From Saxidomus purpurata (lineage: Eukaryota; Mollusca; Bivalvia; Venerida; Veneridae), in the NCBI GenBank assembly GCA_022818135.1, contig JAFMSR010000003.1, positions 10,460,915 to 10,524,914 on the forward strand: 64,000 nucleotides of DNA, in the 5' to 3' direction. Under the pieces are notes generated by a model that saw only the letters and a list, made by a program, of their open reading frames with translations, was not told the origin of the DNA and made no database searches. The position numbers were made by a program, and so were the translations under genes. This document shows, one piece after another, positions 45,126 to 59,559 of the stretch (position 1 is its first letter; each line of letters starts with the position of its first letter).

Positions 45126-48100
45126 TTTAAATTATTGGAACAAAAAATCGGAAAATTTATGTGTTATTCACGATTTGTATTTTACCGGAAGTCCTGGCAA
45201 ATCCAAGATGGTTCCTATAACGCAGAACCAAAATTCTACTTGGACGGTATACTGTGATTATTCTTATTTCATTTGACATCCAATTCAGAATATATTTTAC
45301 ATTTACGCGTTACAATGTACCTATAGGCGGAAAAACCTTTGACCTTTCCCGTATCAAAGCCTCTATCTTATATCTATTTTTAGAACTCGGTAATACTGTA
45401 TTATTCTACTTTTCAAGTACTTTGTCATACATTATATACTGATTTAAGCACTAAAAGAACTAACCCCTCCCTACATTATGTTCTTCGGACAACCATCATA
45501 TTTTGAGGCACACTCGGCACACTAGTAAACACTGTACACTACCCTATGCTACTTTCACTTTTACCGTAAAGACACTGAGTTTTAACATAGAAGTATGATT
45601 TTATCGGCCTACCTACAGATGTCACGCGCAGGGATAACAATGTCTATCATGATGCCGCATAGACTTCTCTTTTTCGACAGGGGCGTGTAAGCGAACGTAG
45701 GTAAAATCTTTGTAAAATCGTTCCCAATGTCGTTTTCAAGGTTTTTTAAAAGTGTCAGCATTACCCCCAAGTGTGTTAGTTTTCAATATCCAGGAGCTGT
45801 TTATTACGTTACGGATGCCGATGCGTGATATTGTGATAGTGTGAATATTTGAACATTGGACTTGTCCATATTAAAAATGACGTGCTGAAATGTTCAACAA
45901 AATAATTAGGTTTTGCTGAATGACCTCAGCCAAGAACCCGATTTCCAGTAGCAACACGCGCTTTATTGTGACCATCTCTCTGTCCATCCGTACGTCCGTC
46001 TGTCTGTACGTTTGACAAAATGTTATTGCTTAATTTATTTTCTCCGCATAAACTTTTCTCACACCAACATTGATCACATAGAAAGCAATCTGCATGCAAG
46101 CTAAAAAAAACCTTTGAATTCCAAACACGCCCTGGTTCTCATGTGAGCTTATAGTGCCAAGATGGCTCTCTTGTTATGTTCATGTACCAATGCTGCATAA
46201 CCCATTGGGTGTTTTTATAAGCAGCCGACTTATTTTGTTGTAATTACTTACTAGATCTATTGCCTTCGACTGTGTAATTGTTTTGACAACATCAGACAGC
46301 ATTACTTCAACGGTTACGATCCGATTAAGCCGGTTCAAGAATTTCGCTGTAATTTATATACATTGTATTTTTATATTTTGAGCATTTCATTTGGCAGCTG
46401 TCTGTGCTAAAGAAAACAAGAGCATAGTTTTATGTGCGTCAACTACCTTTACTGTTTTTAAGGTCATAGCTCTACAAGTACTTTCAGTGCTTTGATTTCT
46501 TAAAAGAAGTGAGTTTCAAAGCATTTGTGTAAAAAGCGTTTTCATTTTGTGCTTTCTTAAAACCTAATGTTTAATAATAGGTTTGAACATTGATTCTAAC
46601 ATTGCCTTGATGAGATGTACATTTGTCCTAATCTTCATTGGGTTAAGAAAATATGAAGCATACACGAAATACAAATGTCCACAATTAAGACAATGATCCT
46701 TGAACAAGAGCGCTTTAAACGTAAATTCCGCACATTATCTAGTTTCGGTAAGATGAAAAGTTGGCCCTTGTTTCATGAAAATCCATTTATGGAGTTCTGG
46801 AGATATGGAGCAGTTACGAATACAAGGTTGAACCTTTGATCTAGTTAGATGCGTTTAAAAGATATGGAGCGGAAACAAAATGTTACTAATTATGACCTTA
46901 GTTGTAACAATTACCTTAAGATATTGAAGTTGTATTATAGGTTATGCACGTTGTTTTGATGAGTTAAACATTTGCCCCTTTCATGAAATTCCTGCAATAG
47001 ATTTAGGACATACGGAGCGGACATGAAATGTTACGTAGTAACGGACGGACTGGTGGACGAAGGAATGCCTGGGGGAGAAAAGAGTATGGAATTGGATTTA
47101 AAAAAGGCAATTTTGCAGGGCCACATGGTAGAAGTGCTGTTTCACTATTTTTTCGTTCGTTATTAAAGGCATACATGTCGTAATGCTTTCCTCGTAAGTC
47201 TGTTTGTACAGTTAAGTTTTATGCGATTGTAATAAAGACACAGCGTTCATTCTCCAAAGTAGTTACCAATACTTTATTGGCCTTTACCGAAAATAGCTAA
47301 CATTATTAAAATGCTTATGTATTTTTTAAAAAGGCGGTAATTAGTATTTTTCATATATTTTCTTTTATCTCACTTTCTCATTTTCTTTTAAGGTCACACT
47401 TAGAGGTCAAATATATGGACAATTAAAGAATTTAAAAATGAATTGGCACAACTGTTCAGCACATGGAGGTAAATTGTTGTGTATAGGTACCGGGTCGTTA
47501 CCTTAAAGACCAAGGTCACAGACTGTGCGACACCAAAAATGGAAATTTACTATTTTGCTAGTACTTATTGACAAGATGGCATATTCAAATAGATAGATAT
47601 TACATTTTAACCTTTTTGAAATAGCCATATACATATATGCCTTTCCGACTTTGGTTATAAATTTACAAAACGTGTAACGCATTTACATCTGCATCATGTT
47701 AATTTGAAACAAGCTCTTAAGCAAAAAAAATAAACAACACGAAATGTCATTGTTATTTTCTTTCACATGTCATATCCGTGGTATCGTTATCTGAAACATT
47801 TTCATGAATACCTAGGCAAGTTTACCTAAATGTGTGTCGCAGTAGCAGTTTTTTACCCACTGGTTTGTCATAAGACTTGTAAGTGTGATGGTTCCCGCCA
47901 GTTATAGAAATTGCTACATATATAAGCTGATTGTGGTACAAAGTGTTCTAATCTGTTTTGGGGGAAATGATTACATTTTAAGGTGATAGAAAGATTAAAA
48001 TTGTTTCTGTTCATTAACCCAAAGTATGTGCAAATTCAAGGTGTATTACTCAGACATATTTGTAACACGTGAAAATGCTACAAACTGTTTCGATGTTTAC

Positions 48101-48429
48101 GTCAGGACCATTGTTATTTGCCACTCATTCAGAAACAACTAAACTGTAACCTGATAGAACACCTAGAGTACAGTTAAATGCGCTGATATCAGAAATATAG
48201 AGTAACCAGATTCAACGGGAGCAGGAGATATTTTTAGATAAAGGCAAAAAGTGTAACGATTGAGCATGTCTTCAATGTAGTTATGTGGGTCATTAACTAC
48301 ATGACCTGTATGTATAAACTGGGTCTAAAAATTTGTCAAGGACTTCTGATTAATAATGCTAATCTGTACTTAAAAATGGTTTCTTGTTACGTTCAGATTT
48401 GAAACGTATATAATTGCTACATTTTGTTG
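45126..48429. other. Gene-free interval with dispersed repeats
   Basis: Contains a 'cgtccgtctgtctgtacg' repeat near 45990. Diverged units around 46795-47050 centre on 'agatatggagcgg' and 'acatacggagcggacatg', ending in 'taacggacggactggtgg'. No exon supported. Confidence 0.45.
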
Positions 48430-48940
48430 GTCGGTACTTTTAATGCATGTTTTAAAGAAAGTAAACAATGATATCATATTTATTACAAACTGTAATCCCA
48501 ACAAAATCAATCCTTAATGTGCTGAATTCTTTTTTTTTCAAGTTTCTCTGGAATGGCAAGAAAAACTAATGGACATAAACTTGAAGGCGGGTTAGATATG
48601 ATCGACATTAATATATTCTATATAAGAATACTTACATGGGTTAACAATTTAAAAACTGCTGATAACGCAAATTGGAAAGTGAAACATCTATTCTTTTTTA
48701 AACCAATATGGAAAACATCTTTTTTCTCAACATAAACCTTAATTCCTTGAAAAGCACACATCACCCAAAGCTAGAAATACGAAAATTAGAGATCTGGGAA
48801 AATCGTTATGTCAAACATAGAGAAAAATGTCTTATCTTCAACAGAGGATTTAAAAAAATGATATCATTTCTGACTTCGGTAAGATTTCAAAATATTACGG
48901 TTGATTCCATCAGGAATGAGTCTCAAAAGCGATTATAATA
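48430..48940 (+). mobile_element. LINE reverse transcriptase fragment (L1-like C-terminal region)
   Basis: The reading KFLWNGK, then HKLEGGLDMIDINIFYIRIL, then TWVNNLK and NWKVKHLFFFKPI resembles the post-RT 'FLWNGK..LEGGL.MIDI......LK..WL.RL' segment of L1-type elements. The frame changes near 48575 and 48710 and a stop follows. It is a short dead fragment. Confidence 0.6.
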
Positions 48941-48984
48941 AGTAAATTAATTAGCATAAATAAAACATAGTTTTGAGCGGAAAT

Positions 48985-49255
48985 GATTTTTCGGTCACTG
49001 TGACCATGAACTTTGAACCACTGACCCCAATACAAAAGGGTTCATCTACAGGTAACACGCAACTTCTGGTTTCATGAAAGTCAAATGAAAACTATGACTT
49101 GCAGAGTGTTATCAAGAAAAATCTTACAGCGTTTACTGTGACATTCACCTTTGATCCACTTGACGCAAACCACTGTAGAGATTGCCTACTCATTAAGGCC
49201 AATCATCCAATGGGGTTTAAAGACTGTTGGTGACATAGTTCTTAAGATATTGAGA
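48985..49255 (+). repeat. Dispersed repeat with 'gtcactgtgacc' units
   Basis: Two diverged units: 'ggtcactgtgaccatgaac' (48993) and 'tttactgtgacattcacc' (49132), each followed by 'tttgaacc/tttgatcc' and 'actgacccc/cttgacgc'. Typical molluscan intergenic filler; non-coding. Confidence 0.5.
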
Positions 49256-49339
49256 AGAAAAGATATTCAAAGTTCTCTACTTACAATGCATATCTTTCTT
49301 AGATAACGATTCGTTCATACTAAAAACATGCTCTTGTTA

Positions 49340-49615
49340 AGTTTTGTGCTTATCAAAGTGTATTATTTTCCAGTACCAAAACTAGTGCTTTTAATTAAAA
49401 AAGCCTTTCTTACCATCAAAGGCTGATTCTGTTATTCATGGTGTTAAACTCTGACTGGCTTTGTTATGCATTAATTTGCTTCGGCTCTTATGTACCTATT
49501 TCGTAGCAGAACATTTGTGAACCTGGTGTAGGAAATAGATTAATGTAATTTTATGCTTACAGAATATTAATTTTAAGATCTTTTTTATGCAGTTTATAAA
49601 TTATTTTTGTACATA
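49340..49615 (+). repeat. Dispersed repeat, direct copy of 44950-45125
   Basis: See 44950-45125; the two copies are about 4.4 kb apart. Confidence 0.6.
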
Positions 49616-52600
49616 GACTTTAAAAGGGTATGAAGTTTTGTGCATTTGAAAATAAAATACTCAAAAATGTACTGTTTAAACAATAGTGACATATATAGCA
49701 TAAGAGGTGTGGTAATATTAAATGTACTTTATAAGCTTGATATAATGAATACTTTATTCAAATTCTGATATAATGGCATGTGATGTATATATGCTTTTCA
49801 AAATATTTGAATTAACATGTAAACAATTATATATAAATTCTGAATGATGAGACGCCATTTGCAAACAGGAATTTGAAAATATTTGGTGAGCTAGGGCTTA
49901 TTATTTGATTTCTCAGAACAAAATATCTGCCCAAATTTCAAGATGTCACATTCTGCATTTTGCTTGATAGATATAATTATTTTGACTTATTCGAGCCCTT
50001 CTTACCTGCACAGTAGACCTAGATGTAAATTAAAATTTTCTGTAGAAGTCAAGCTTCTTGGAGACAAACTATAAGTAGGTAAAATTAAGAGTTTCGGTGT
50101 GTTCAACATAAAGCAAGCAATAGTCAAAAAAGCCATACTTACCTATACAGTATAAGTTTCTACAGAATCCCAGCATTTTGGAGAATTACTGACAATAGGT
50201 AGAGTGTATTTTGGTATTTGTGAACTATCAGGCAATTTTGGACACTCACTCCTCATACTCATTTCATTATTAGATCTATACTCCCAGTTATGAAGTATAT
50301 GGGGGTAATATTAGAATCAAGCTCGTCCGTCCGTTCGTCAGCAGACAAAATTTGTACCAGCTAGATCTATTTTTATGCAACCACTATTTGGAATTTTTTT
50401 AATTTTTACAACAGTTACTAGTACCAAGCCTAGCTGAGTATATCTTCGGCATGTCGCGCTCGGATATTTTTATTGAGTTATTACCCTTTTGCATACATAT
50501 AGTGAACATAGAGATGTTTGTTTGGACTATTTCTTGTCAAGTACTGGCCAGAATTCTGTGAAAACTTGCAGGCGGGATAAATAGCAAGCTTAGTTTTGCA
50601 TATTGCCTACATGTTAAATATGGATAAGTTTTCTTTGATATTCTTATACATATTATTACCCTTAAATTGTTTGTTCGGCGCATTGCTTCTCAGCAACCAC
50701 TGTCAAAATTTAATGAAACTTAAAGGAATGACTTGTAACAAGTTAAGTGCTGCATGTCACTGGCATGTTGTGTTCGGAGACCTTTTTCGCCGGAAGCAGT
50801 TGAAACCTCCTTAGATATCCTCCTACAAGCAACCGTACCCGAGTGTCCAGCACCCATATGCGGTGCTTTTACTAGGGATATGGGATTGTTCACCGTCAGT
50901 CTCGTGTTCAAATCCGTGATATATCTCAGGAATCACTGACTTGAATTCAGTGAAACCTCAAGATACTGCTAAAAGGAGATACGAATATCATCAGCACGTT
51001 GCTATTCAATGATATTTTATGTAGTTACTGTCCTTTGATTGCTTTTTCATATACCTTCGTGTCCGCGCTATTTCATAGCAACAACAGACAGAAATTTAAC
51101 AATTATTTAGCAGAAGCCTTCTTAACAAGAAGATATGCGCATAAGTTTCAGTGATTTTAGAGTGAATTGTGACCCTTTCAATACATAGTATATACATGAA
51201 TGTTTCACAGCAATCGCAGGCGCGAATTCAACAAATCTTTAAGGTAAGCCTTCTTTTCTAACAAGAAGAGATAAGCATATTGCAAGCATGTTCATATTCA
51301 ACGATGTGAATTATAGGCCTTTCATAAAATGTACATAAAGTATAGATAGCACTTTTTGTTTCTGAGGTATTTCTGAGAAACGTGTTAATTCAAATCACTG
51401 AAATTCATTGAAAGCTTCAGTATCTGGAGCAGATGGAAATACTATCATCATGCCTAGGTTCATAGTTTTATAGAGATTTGGCACTTTGCATGTTTCATTT
51501 AGTTTCAAGTCCGCGAGCTATTTATCGGCAGCCACAAGCTAGAATGAAACAAAGTTTCATGAGAAGCTTCACTAACAGAGGAGATTTTTAGTCTAGGTAG
51601 CCGGCTTTGTATTATCATTATCATTATTATCAAAATTTAATCATAGGCTGATTTCTTTTAGTTTTTTAACCGAATTGTCTTACACGTGTGATATTTATTT
51701 TATTCAAAATTAGAAGTGGAGATATGCAGAAGAATATGGTATTGTCCGACAAACTCTTATAAACTTAAGATTTTAACTGAGAGATGCCACAGGTGCACGA
51801 AGCTATATGACGTCACAAATTGGAATGTCACGTGATTCAAAAGTTTGAATCGACGTTTTAAGAAAACTTATCTTAGTATATATTTGATAGATTTATACTT
51901 TATTTTCGCACAAATTCGCCACCCCAATACGGATACCACCAAACACCATGTCCAATTACCGCAAATCATGATGAGAAACGGACACCGTGGTGGTTCCGAG
52001 GTGTATTTGGGTGATTTGTTGTTTCAGGACGGAGTAAAAGCCGTCACCATATCGTTAAAATACGCGACTTTGCTCTTTGTCAATTTAGCGACAATCGATT
52101 ATAAAAATTAAAAAATACTCTTTTTTTGTGTTAGAAAAAAGATCATGCGGCAAACACGGTGACCAACTTATATATTTGGTATGGCCTTAGAGATTAAGTT
52201 GATATTTTACAACTTTATAAACATATCAATGTCCCTTCCTCTATACAGATCATCATGATTGCTCTTTGACAAGATTTTACACTTATAGCCACAATTTTAT
52301 GCTTAACACATAGGTGACAAAACAAAACGCACACACTTTTAATTGAAATCATACTTTATTACTATCATTCAATTTTTCTAAAGAATTGTTTGATCATATG
52401 TTTACAGTACAAACCAATTTAAGTTCTTACATATACTTTAATATTTAAAAAGCACAATAAAAACTTAAATTTTCATTACTTTCTGTAAAAACTCATTAAA
52501 TGAACAATGTTCGAAATAAACGTTATTCTGGAGTCTGTATGCAATATTAACATACCGGTATAAGGCCCGAAATAATTTGGCTTTGAAATATTTACTAATT

Positions 52601-53228
52601 TTAAGATGTACTTTTCCCAATTTGTTCAAGAAAAATATGATATTTATTTCATGCCACTTGCATATTCACGCAAACACATCTATATAATTATTATTAATAG
52701 AAAAAAAAACATCATTAAAACCCATTTATGCCTTTTGAATAAAATGATGACCAATATGATACATGTAACACATGCATCATATTGTCATGCTGAGGTTATA
52801 TTGCAGCAGTTTCTTTGAGCTGAGGCCGTATTTCATCGAATAACCGCAGTATATTACACAAAGTCATACAATACTATGCTCTATGTTTCCACGCTTATTC
52901 TTATACAGCAAAAGGTTCTTTAACAGCACAAATGGGTCATTGAGAAATGATGATAAAATATGGTTTTAAAATATTTAAAAAACCTCAAAGAATCGGCACC
53001 AGGGATAAACATCACCAGAGTTTACAAAGCACGTTCATACTTTATTCGTACTTTTTTCTAATCCTGTTATTTGTTCACTTTTTAAAAGAATAGACATTTC
53101 ATTTCGATTGCTTTTGTACTAATCATTTTCAGCCGTATGTAAATAAACTGATAATACATGTGCTATGTAAGCATTGAACTGTCCATAAATAACTAAAACT
53201 CTGGTCATAATTTATCCCGTATACAAAA
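49616..53228. other. Gene-free interval with diverged repeats
   Basis: Between about 50290 and 51560 a diverged repeat recurs ('agcaacaacagacag', 'cttctaacaagaagaga', 'cgtccgtccgttcgtc'). The open frame at 51845-52111 has no recognised domain or splice context. Confidence 0.4.
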
Positions 53229-53790
53229 CACGACAGACAAATAAAACATTAGAATTTAAGAAATCAAAATAAAATAATAATAAAACAAATTCATATGTTT
53301 TAATACACTCCAAATTAAAGTGCCCTTCATTTGAATAATTGTTTTAAGCTAGACATTTTATATATCTATCAAACAAGATTCATCAGGGCATTTATTCGGA
53401 ACAGAAACACAAGAAATCAGATATTTCGTCAACAACTGCCGAATCCTCGCAAACACAGTACTGACAGTATTTGTTTGATTCACCAAAACGCATTGGACTT
53501 CAAACAGTGGTCATACATTATCGAAAAAACAAAATACGTCAGACAACTAAAACATTAGAATTTAAGAAATCAATTAAAATAAAAGAATAATTAAACAAAA
53601 TACACTTCGAATTAAAATGCCCTTCATTTGAATAATTGTTTTAAGGTAGACATTTTATATATCTATCAAACAAGATTCATCAGGGCATTTTTTCGGAACA
53701 GCAACACAAGAAATCATATATTTCGTCCACAACTGCCGAATCCTCGCAAACACAGTAACTGTTTGACTCATCAAAACACATTTTAGTCTC
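53229..53790 (+). repeat. Two-copy direct tandem duplication (~305-bp period)
   Basis: Copy 1 from ~53229 and copy 2 from ~53537 share 'cattagaatttaagaaatca', 'gcccttcatttgaataattg', 'tatatctatcaaacaagatt' and 'aactgccgaatcctcgcaaa'. Small indels and substitutions distinguish them. Non-coding. Confidence 0.85.
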
Positions 53791-56700
53791 TCAAAGGTTA
53801 ATACTATATTGTTCATATTCAACGCTGTAACCATTTCTTTATGGCGAGAACAAAACGGACGTGACAAATATAAACGCTTGCAACGGCGTTTAATGAATCA
53901 AACTGTTTTTGTGTTTAATAAAGTAAAGGACAGTCCTGATTGTGTTAGTCCTCATCAGAATCTATTAAAAAGACAACAATTGGTTCATCAATAAACATTT
54001 CCGTTTTCAAAATTCGCTTCTTTCGGATCACTTACTTTTATGCACTTACACACATATCTGTGTAAGAGTAGAGATGTATCATTATTCATGTTCTGTCTAT
54101 ATAACAACAATGGATGGCTTAATACAAAATTTTACATACATCATATTCAGTTAATGTCAAAATGGATATCGACAAATATGCTACACATTGATATTGTGCG
54201 TTCAGACGGTCTAGTGCATTATTGTGCACGTTTGTTGAATTCAACACTGCAAACTTTTGCAATTATGCATCTGTTAGCCATTAGTATGTCTTTGAAAGTG
54301 GACTCTAAACTTTAAACATATTGCTCGTAATTCACGTGCATTGATGAACGATCGATTGCATTGTGAATTTATATTTATTAGTCATCTTCATACTAAAAAA
54401 TAAGTCGTATTTTTACGGAAGTAAAACAAATATACTATTTTACCTTTTTTCTTTAATTCATTAGTAAATGTTAAGGATAAACTCCGCCCCGACAGGCAAA
54501 TCTGAACGCGCAAAACATTATGCATGGCTAGTTGTTTCTAAATCCATTTTGTATCTTGACAAGTTTGCCCATGACACAAATATATTTACATGTATTTACA
54601 AAACATATGGTAAAAAAAGCATAAGCAATGTAACAGTATAGTACACTTAAATTTATGATAATTGTACAGTGACGTGGTAGAAAACCCATTATATTTATGT
54701 AAATTAATATTCAGCATGCTCTTGGGCCTTGCTTGAATAATTGTTGTCACCCTCTGAGATATCAAAAGACATGTTACTCGTAAGAGTATTTGTTCTATTT
54801 GATATTTAAGAACATGTAGATGTCTATTGCTTTTCATATATATTATACCAACTACGCTATATTTCATCAGTTGAACAATACAATTGACAGGTTAAATATC
54901 TTATTATTAATCTCTAACAAATATTAACAAAGTCAGTCATTAAAAAATACCCTCGTTAACACAAGTTAGACTTTCTATAATATTAAACACGATGCAATGG
55001 CATTTGTGAGCAAAGGATATGCTTCCAAACCGAATGAGAAGAAAAGAAAACACGTACAAACTGTACTCACTATTAATGAAGGCAACTAAAAATATATCAT
55101 TTCATTACAATTTTTTTTTTGTAATTTCTCACTAATCTTCATTTCTAACTAGTTAAATGTTGCATAAGTAATATAAAACAAATATTTAACAACGCATCTA
55201 TGTACAAAAGGAAAGAATAAGCAATAAATCAAACAATATTAATGTCAAAGATATGTTTTCAAAATAAAAACACCACCATAACTACATTACATTCAACTTC
55301 TATTTTCAGCAACTTTGTACGTCATCTCTAATTTGTAAAAATTGTGATAGACTATCCTTTGAAATTAATTCTAAATCAATCTTACCACTTTCAAGCATGT
55401 TCTGATAGGCAAAGATATAAACCATTTAAAATATGACAAATCATGAACAATCCCATTACTCTTGAAACGAATAATTCCGATTAGACCTTTTACACAAAAA
55501 TACCGTATCAAAACATTTGTTGCATATGCACAAAATAGATTGCGTTGAAGCAGGGGCACGTTGTATGACGTTTACTTTGACAACATTTTATTGCAGTATA
55601 TGCGTCAAAATGATACCACCGTTGTGACGTTATGTGCATGTACAGCGGGAATGAACATGTGAATCCGACAATACTCTTATTCATTCGCATTTAGTATATA
55701 CATTTGTATTCACACACGAGTAAGAATGTGCTTTATCTTTTTATATGTTATAAATGATTATTTAGTCAGTTTAGAGTGTATTGTATTAGTAAATAATATA
55801 TGCATTCATCGCGTTCTGTACAATAAATACATTATGAACTACACATACTTACCTTATTATACATGTACAAATGGTACAGCTATGCCTCTTGAAAGATGCA
55901 AAGAAACACGAAACATTTTTGCGTAAAACAAATATTCCTAAACGTTACGATATTCTACACCGACAAAAAGTACGTTAACGTCAATATGCATTCAAACATG
56001 CTGTATATGTTAGGATTCCTTCAATCAATATATACACAAAGGTGGAACATTGTTATTGCAACAAATCAAAATAATTTAAAGTCCTTATTTTCTCGTCAGC
56101 AAATTACATCTCTATATATATGGTAGGAAAAATGCAACAACAGTAATGGCGAGAAGTATGCACACATATGTACATCTTAACGTTATAGATTTGTACATGT
56201 ACAATGATACACTGAAACATTTAAAATGTGTGCAAAATAGATAAAGCCACAATGGAAATGAAAACTACAATAAAAATAACGCAAGTTAATTTACACATTA
56301 CAATACTTAATCTATCTGTCATAATACTTTTTAAAAACAGTATACACTTGTAACACGATAAAATAAGCAAAATAAGCGCTAACACCATCAAACACAGCAC
56401 TCACCAACCACCAGATTTATACAAAGATGAATGAATCTTCCAGCTATGATAAAAGTTAGTAGACAATGTACGCATTGCAACTTAAATATTACCTATATAA
56501 AGGCAACGCTTTTGCCGGGTGCAACTCATACAAAACAATGTTGACACACCACAAAATACAGAACAATCACACATACAATAGGAGGATCAACTGACGCCCA
56601 ATGTATATTGAATAACGTTTTAAACTTAGGTGTCTGTCAATGTACATGCGCAAATAGTTATGTAGTATAATTCTGAAACCTCTTGTCTCCTCAACTAATA

Positions 56701-57263
56701 TTGGTCGTTTTATACTGTCCTTGTAACTAAATTCGATAGTTTCTTCAAACACAAATTGCACACTTTTTACATTATACCAGCAGGTATTGATGAATGCGTT
56801 ACTTTTGTGACAAGCATGGAAACACATGATATACAAATGTATATAATAATAAGCAATATCCATCTAAATGACTAACTAAATAACGTATGATCATAACAGA
56901 ATCCAGAAATAGTTTCTATATTTCAAAAACACGACCATGAAGGCCCACACAGGTCCAATAAATCAGAATAGTTGTGATACTACAGGATCACTCAATATGA
57001 TGTATGACAAATGTAAAACATATTAAATTTTACAAAGTTGTTTTCATGTTTCGCATTCTGCAGTTATTCTAAGCACAATATGACCGGAAAAGACCTTCAT
57101 TTTCAAGTCAGGTAAATGTTAACAACAACAAAATGACTCAAAGAAAGCTATATATGCTGTCTAAACAGAATCGTTATTGCGACTTCAGGCATGCACACAA
57201 TGTACAATATTCGGCACACAATGTCGTTTTATGTTTTGTCAAGCAGTTGGGCTATTTCACATC
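53791..57263. other. Gene-free interval 3' of RNF213-like gene B
   Basis: Part of this should be the 3' UTR of gene B, but I cannot place a poly(A) site with confidence. Open frames here lack domains. Confidence 0.4.
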
Positions 57264-57438
57264 TCAAAACCTTCTGTCACCGGTTTGTTTCTCCCGCAGT
57301 ATATTATACGCCATCATCCAGAGTGGAAGACATTGACTATTTAGAACATCAGGTAACTCATCAACAGTGTTAGTTATATCATCTGTATCTTCTTCTTCAT
57401 CTAAATAGTCAATGTAATCTGGTAGACGATCTTTCAGC
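57264..57438 (-). CDS. RNF213-like gene B, terminal exon with stop
   Basis: On the minus strand it starts after 'tgtattttaag' with one base that completes an Arg codon. It encodes LKDRLPDYIDYLDEEEDTDD, ITNTVDELPDVLNSQCLPLW and MMAYNILREKQTGDRRF, then TGA at 57264-57266. The acidic linker followed by 'LP..L..QC...W..A..ILR' matches the very end of RNF213 proteins (vertebrate forms end with a similar 'S..W..A..LLR'). This fixes the C-terminus of gene B. Confidence 0.82.
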
Positions 57439-57799
57439 CTTAAAATACATAATTAGACAATAAGTGATCCTTCATAAAAAGTCAATTCATTTGAAACCTT
57501 AGTACTGTTCGCTACTAATGAAAAGTTCCTTTTCACCAGGAAATTAGAAAACAAAACCGGCTATGATAGCCCCATAGCGTTAATCTCAATTCTCGAGGAA
57601 GAGAGCGGAGTTTGTTTTATTAATTTATTTAGACAAGGATCGCACAAACAGATTCCCTTTAAATTTGATGAGAAACGGCCGGCGACCAAGATTCGAATTT
57701 CTGCTAAAAGAAGCTAACAGTTATGAAGCAAATATTACATAATTAATCCCATTGCAAACTATTTTGATATTCTTAACTGTTTGACGTTTTTAAACTTAC

Positions 57800-57984
57800 C
57801 TTTGTTTAGCAATATTGTCTGCGTTTTCCTCGGCGGTTACATACAATACAATGTATTCATGGAGAACTTCTACAAAGGGTGCTAGCTTTTCTATCGTCAA
57901 ACCTCTCAAAACTGGATCTAGGCTTTCCATCATTTCCTGTTGCATTTTTTCATGGTAAGTCTGTCCTACAGCCGCAAATATTAA
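57800..57984 (-). CDS. RNF213-like gene B, C-terminal domain exon
   Basis: Minus strand: acceptor 'attgtgttgcag', donor 'gtaagt'. Phase 0 in, two bases out. It encodes LIFAAVGQTYHEKMQQEMME, SLDPVLRGLTIEKLAPFVEV and LHEYIVLYVTAEENADNIAK. The segment 'LD......LA.FV..LHE.I.L.' parallels the helical C-terminal domain of RNF213. Both splice signals are consensus and the phases chain with neighbours. Confidence 0.8.
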
Positions 57985-58489
57985 CTGCAACACAATTGTA
58001 ATAGAAACATTAATAATAAAATACGTTTTACAAAAAAATATTTAGTATGTTCATATTACGGATTCTTTTTCTGTAGTTAGAAAGCATCTTATACAAAAGA
58101 TGGTAATACAATGTACATATTTTAATCATTAAAAGCAATTATTCTGGTCAAGAAATCCAGTCTAATCTGTCTTTCATTCAAGATTTTGCAGCTTACGCCT
58201 TAATATATCTAAATTCATGAATAAAATCTTAGGGCTGATCACAAACCTGAAATAACGAGTGATCCTGATTATACTTGGGCCTAAGCCATGCTGGATTCCT
58301 AGTAGTTCTCTGGCGCTACCAGTAATCCCATTTGATCTGGTTGTTCGGGAAAAAGTTTTTATGTCTTACAAGACGAATGATAGAATTGCTAGATTACGCG
58401 ATAATACCACGAAACCAGGAGTTCAACATACATGTATAACCAGCGGGAGTTAGTTTCATTTTTAAAGGAAAACAAATCAGTGCAAGTGC

Positions 58490-59250
58490 CTCCAGTGAAT
58501 TCCTGATGTGCAAGTTTCATTTCCACCTTGAATTATTGGACGGGAATCTTTTCGCAACAGCGTCCTTAGACCTGACCCCAGTGATCCCAACTTCAATCCA
58601 AAACTACATTTACATATAAGCTACCTACATACCAATCTTCATGACAATACCACATTCCAAACTTGAGTTATTGGCCGGAAACCGTTTTCTGTATTTAGTA
58701 ACAGCGACCTTGACATTAACCCAAGAACCTAAGGTGTGTAGCCATAAAAGTTACCTATATACCAATTTTCATGTCAATAACTCAAACCTAACACGAGTTA
58801 TTGGCCGGAATCAGTTTTTCTATATTTAGTAACAGCGACCTTGACCCAGGGACCAAAAATGCAATCCCAGGGTACAGCTGCATGTGAGCTACATAATTAT
58901 ATACTCATTTTCATGGCAACAACTCATTTTTAACAAAAGTTATTTACAGGAAACTGTTTTTTTCAAAATTTAAGTAACAGTTACCTTGACCTTAAACCAA
59001 AGGAGAATACAATCAACCACACGGTACATCTCTATATAAGTTGCAGGCATACCAATTTCAATGGCAATGCCTCATTCCCAAAACAAGTTATCGGACGGGA
59101 ACTGTTTTTTTCTAATTTTCAACGACATTGACCCAAGAAGCTACAAAAGCAATCCCAAGGTACATGTACAACTCCATATATACTACCTACCTACCAAGTT
59201 TCTTGGTTATACCTAATTTCAAACTAAGATTATTGACCGGAAACTGCCTC
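58490..59250 (-). repeat. Intronic long-period tandem repeat (130-147 bp, ~5 units)
   Basis: Recurrent text on the + strand is 'acagcgaccttgac', 'taccaattttcatg' and 'gagttattggccgga', with repeats at about 58545, 58673, 58805, 58950 and 59097. It lies in the gene B intron between 57984 and 61031. The strand assignment is arbitrary. Confidence 0.7.
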
Positions 59251-59559
59251 TTTGACATCGCCCACCCAAATCGAAAAGTTGTATTTTAGGAGTAGTTTTT
59301 ATTTTAACTGAACAAATCTTTTATTTTGTCTGAGTAAACAGTAACATATAAGTGTGTCTTCGATAGGCCGAAATATGCATCTCTCACATGACATGTAGCT
59401 CAAAACAGATATGTCAGAATTTAAGATAGCTCTTGCAAAATATAACAAGAAAGCCATGATGGCTCTATGTCGCCCAGCTAAGTTCCATTACCCTTCACGC
59501 AAAAGTCCCAACAAGAAGATTTTTGATATACTCTATATACTGACATAACTGATCAAATG

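Noticed and set aside
51845..52111. 88-codon plus-strand frame
   Set aside because: No recognisable domain, no splice signals, AT-rich repeat surroundings.
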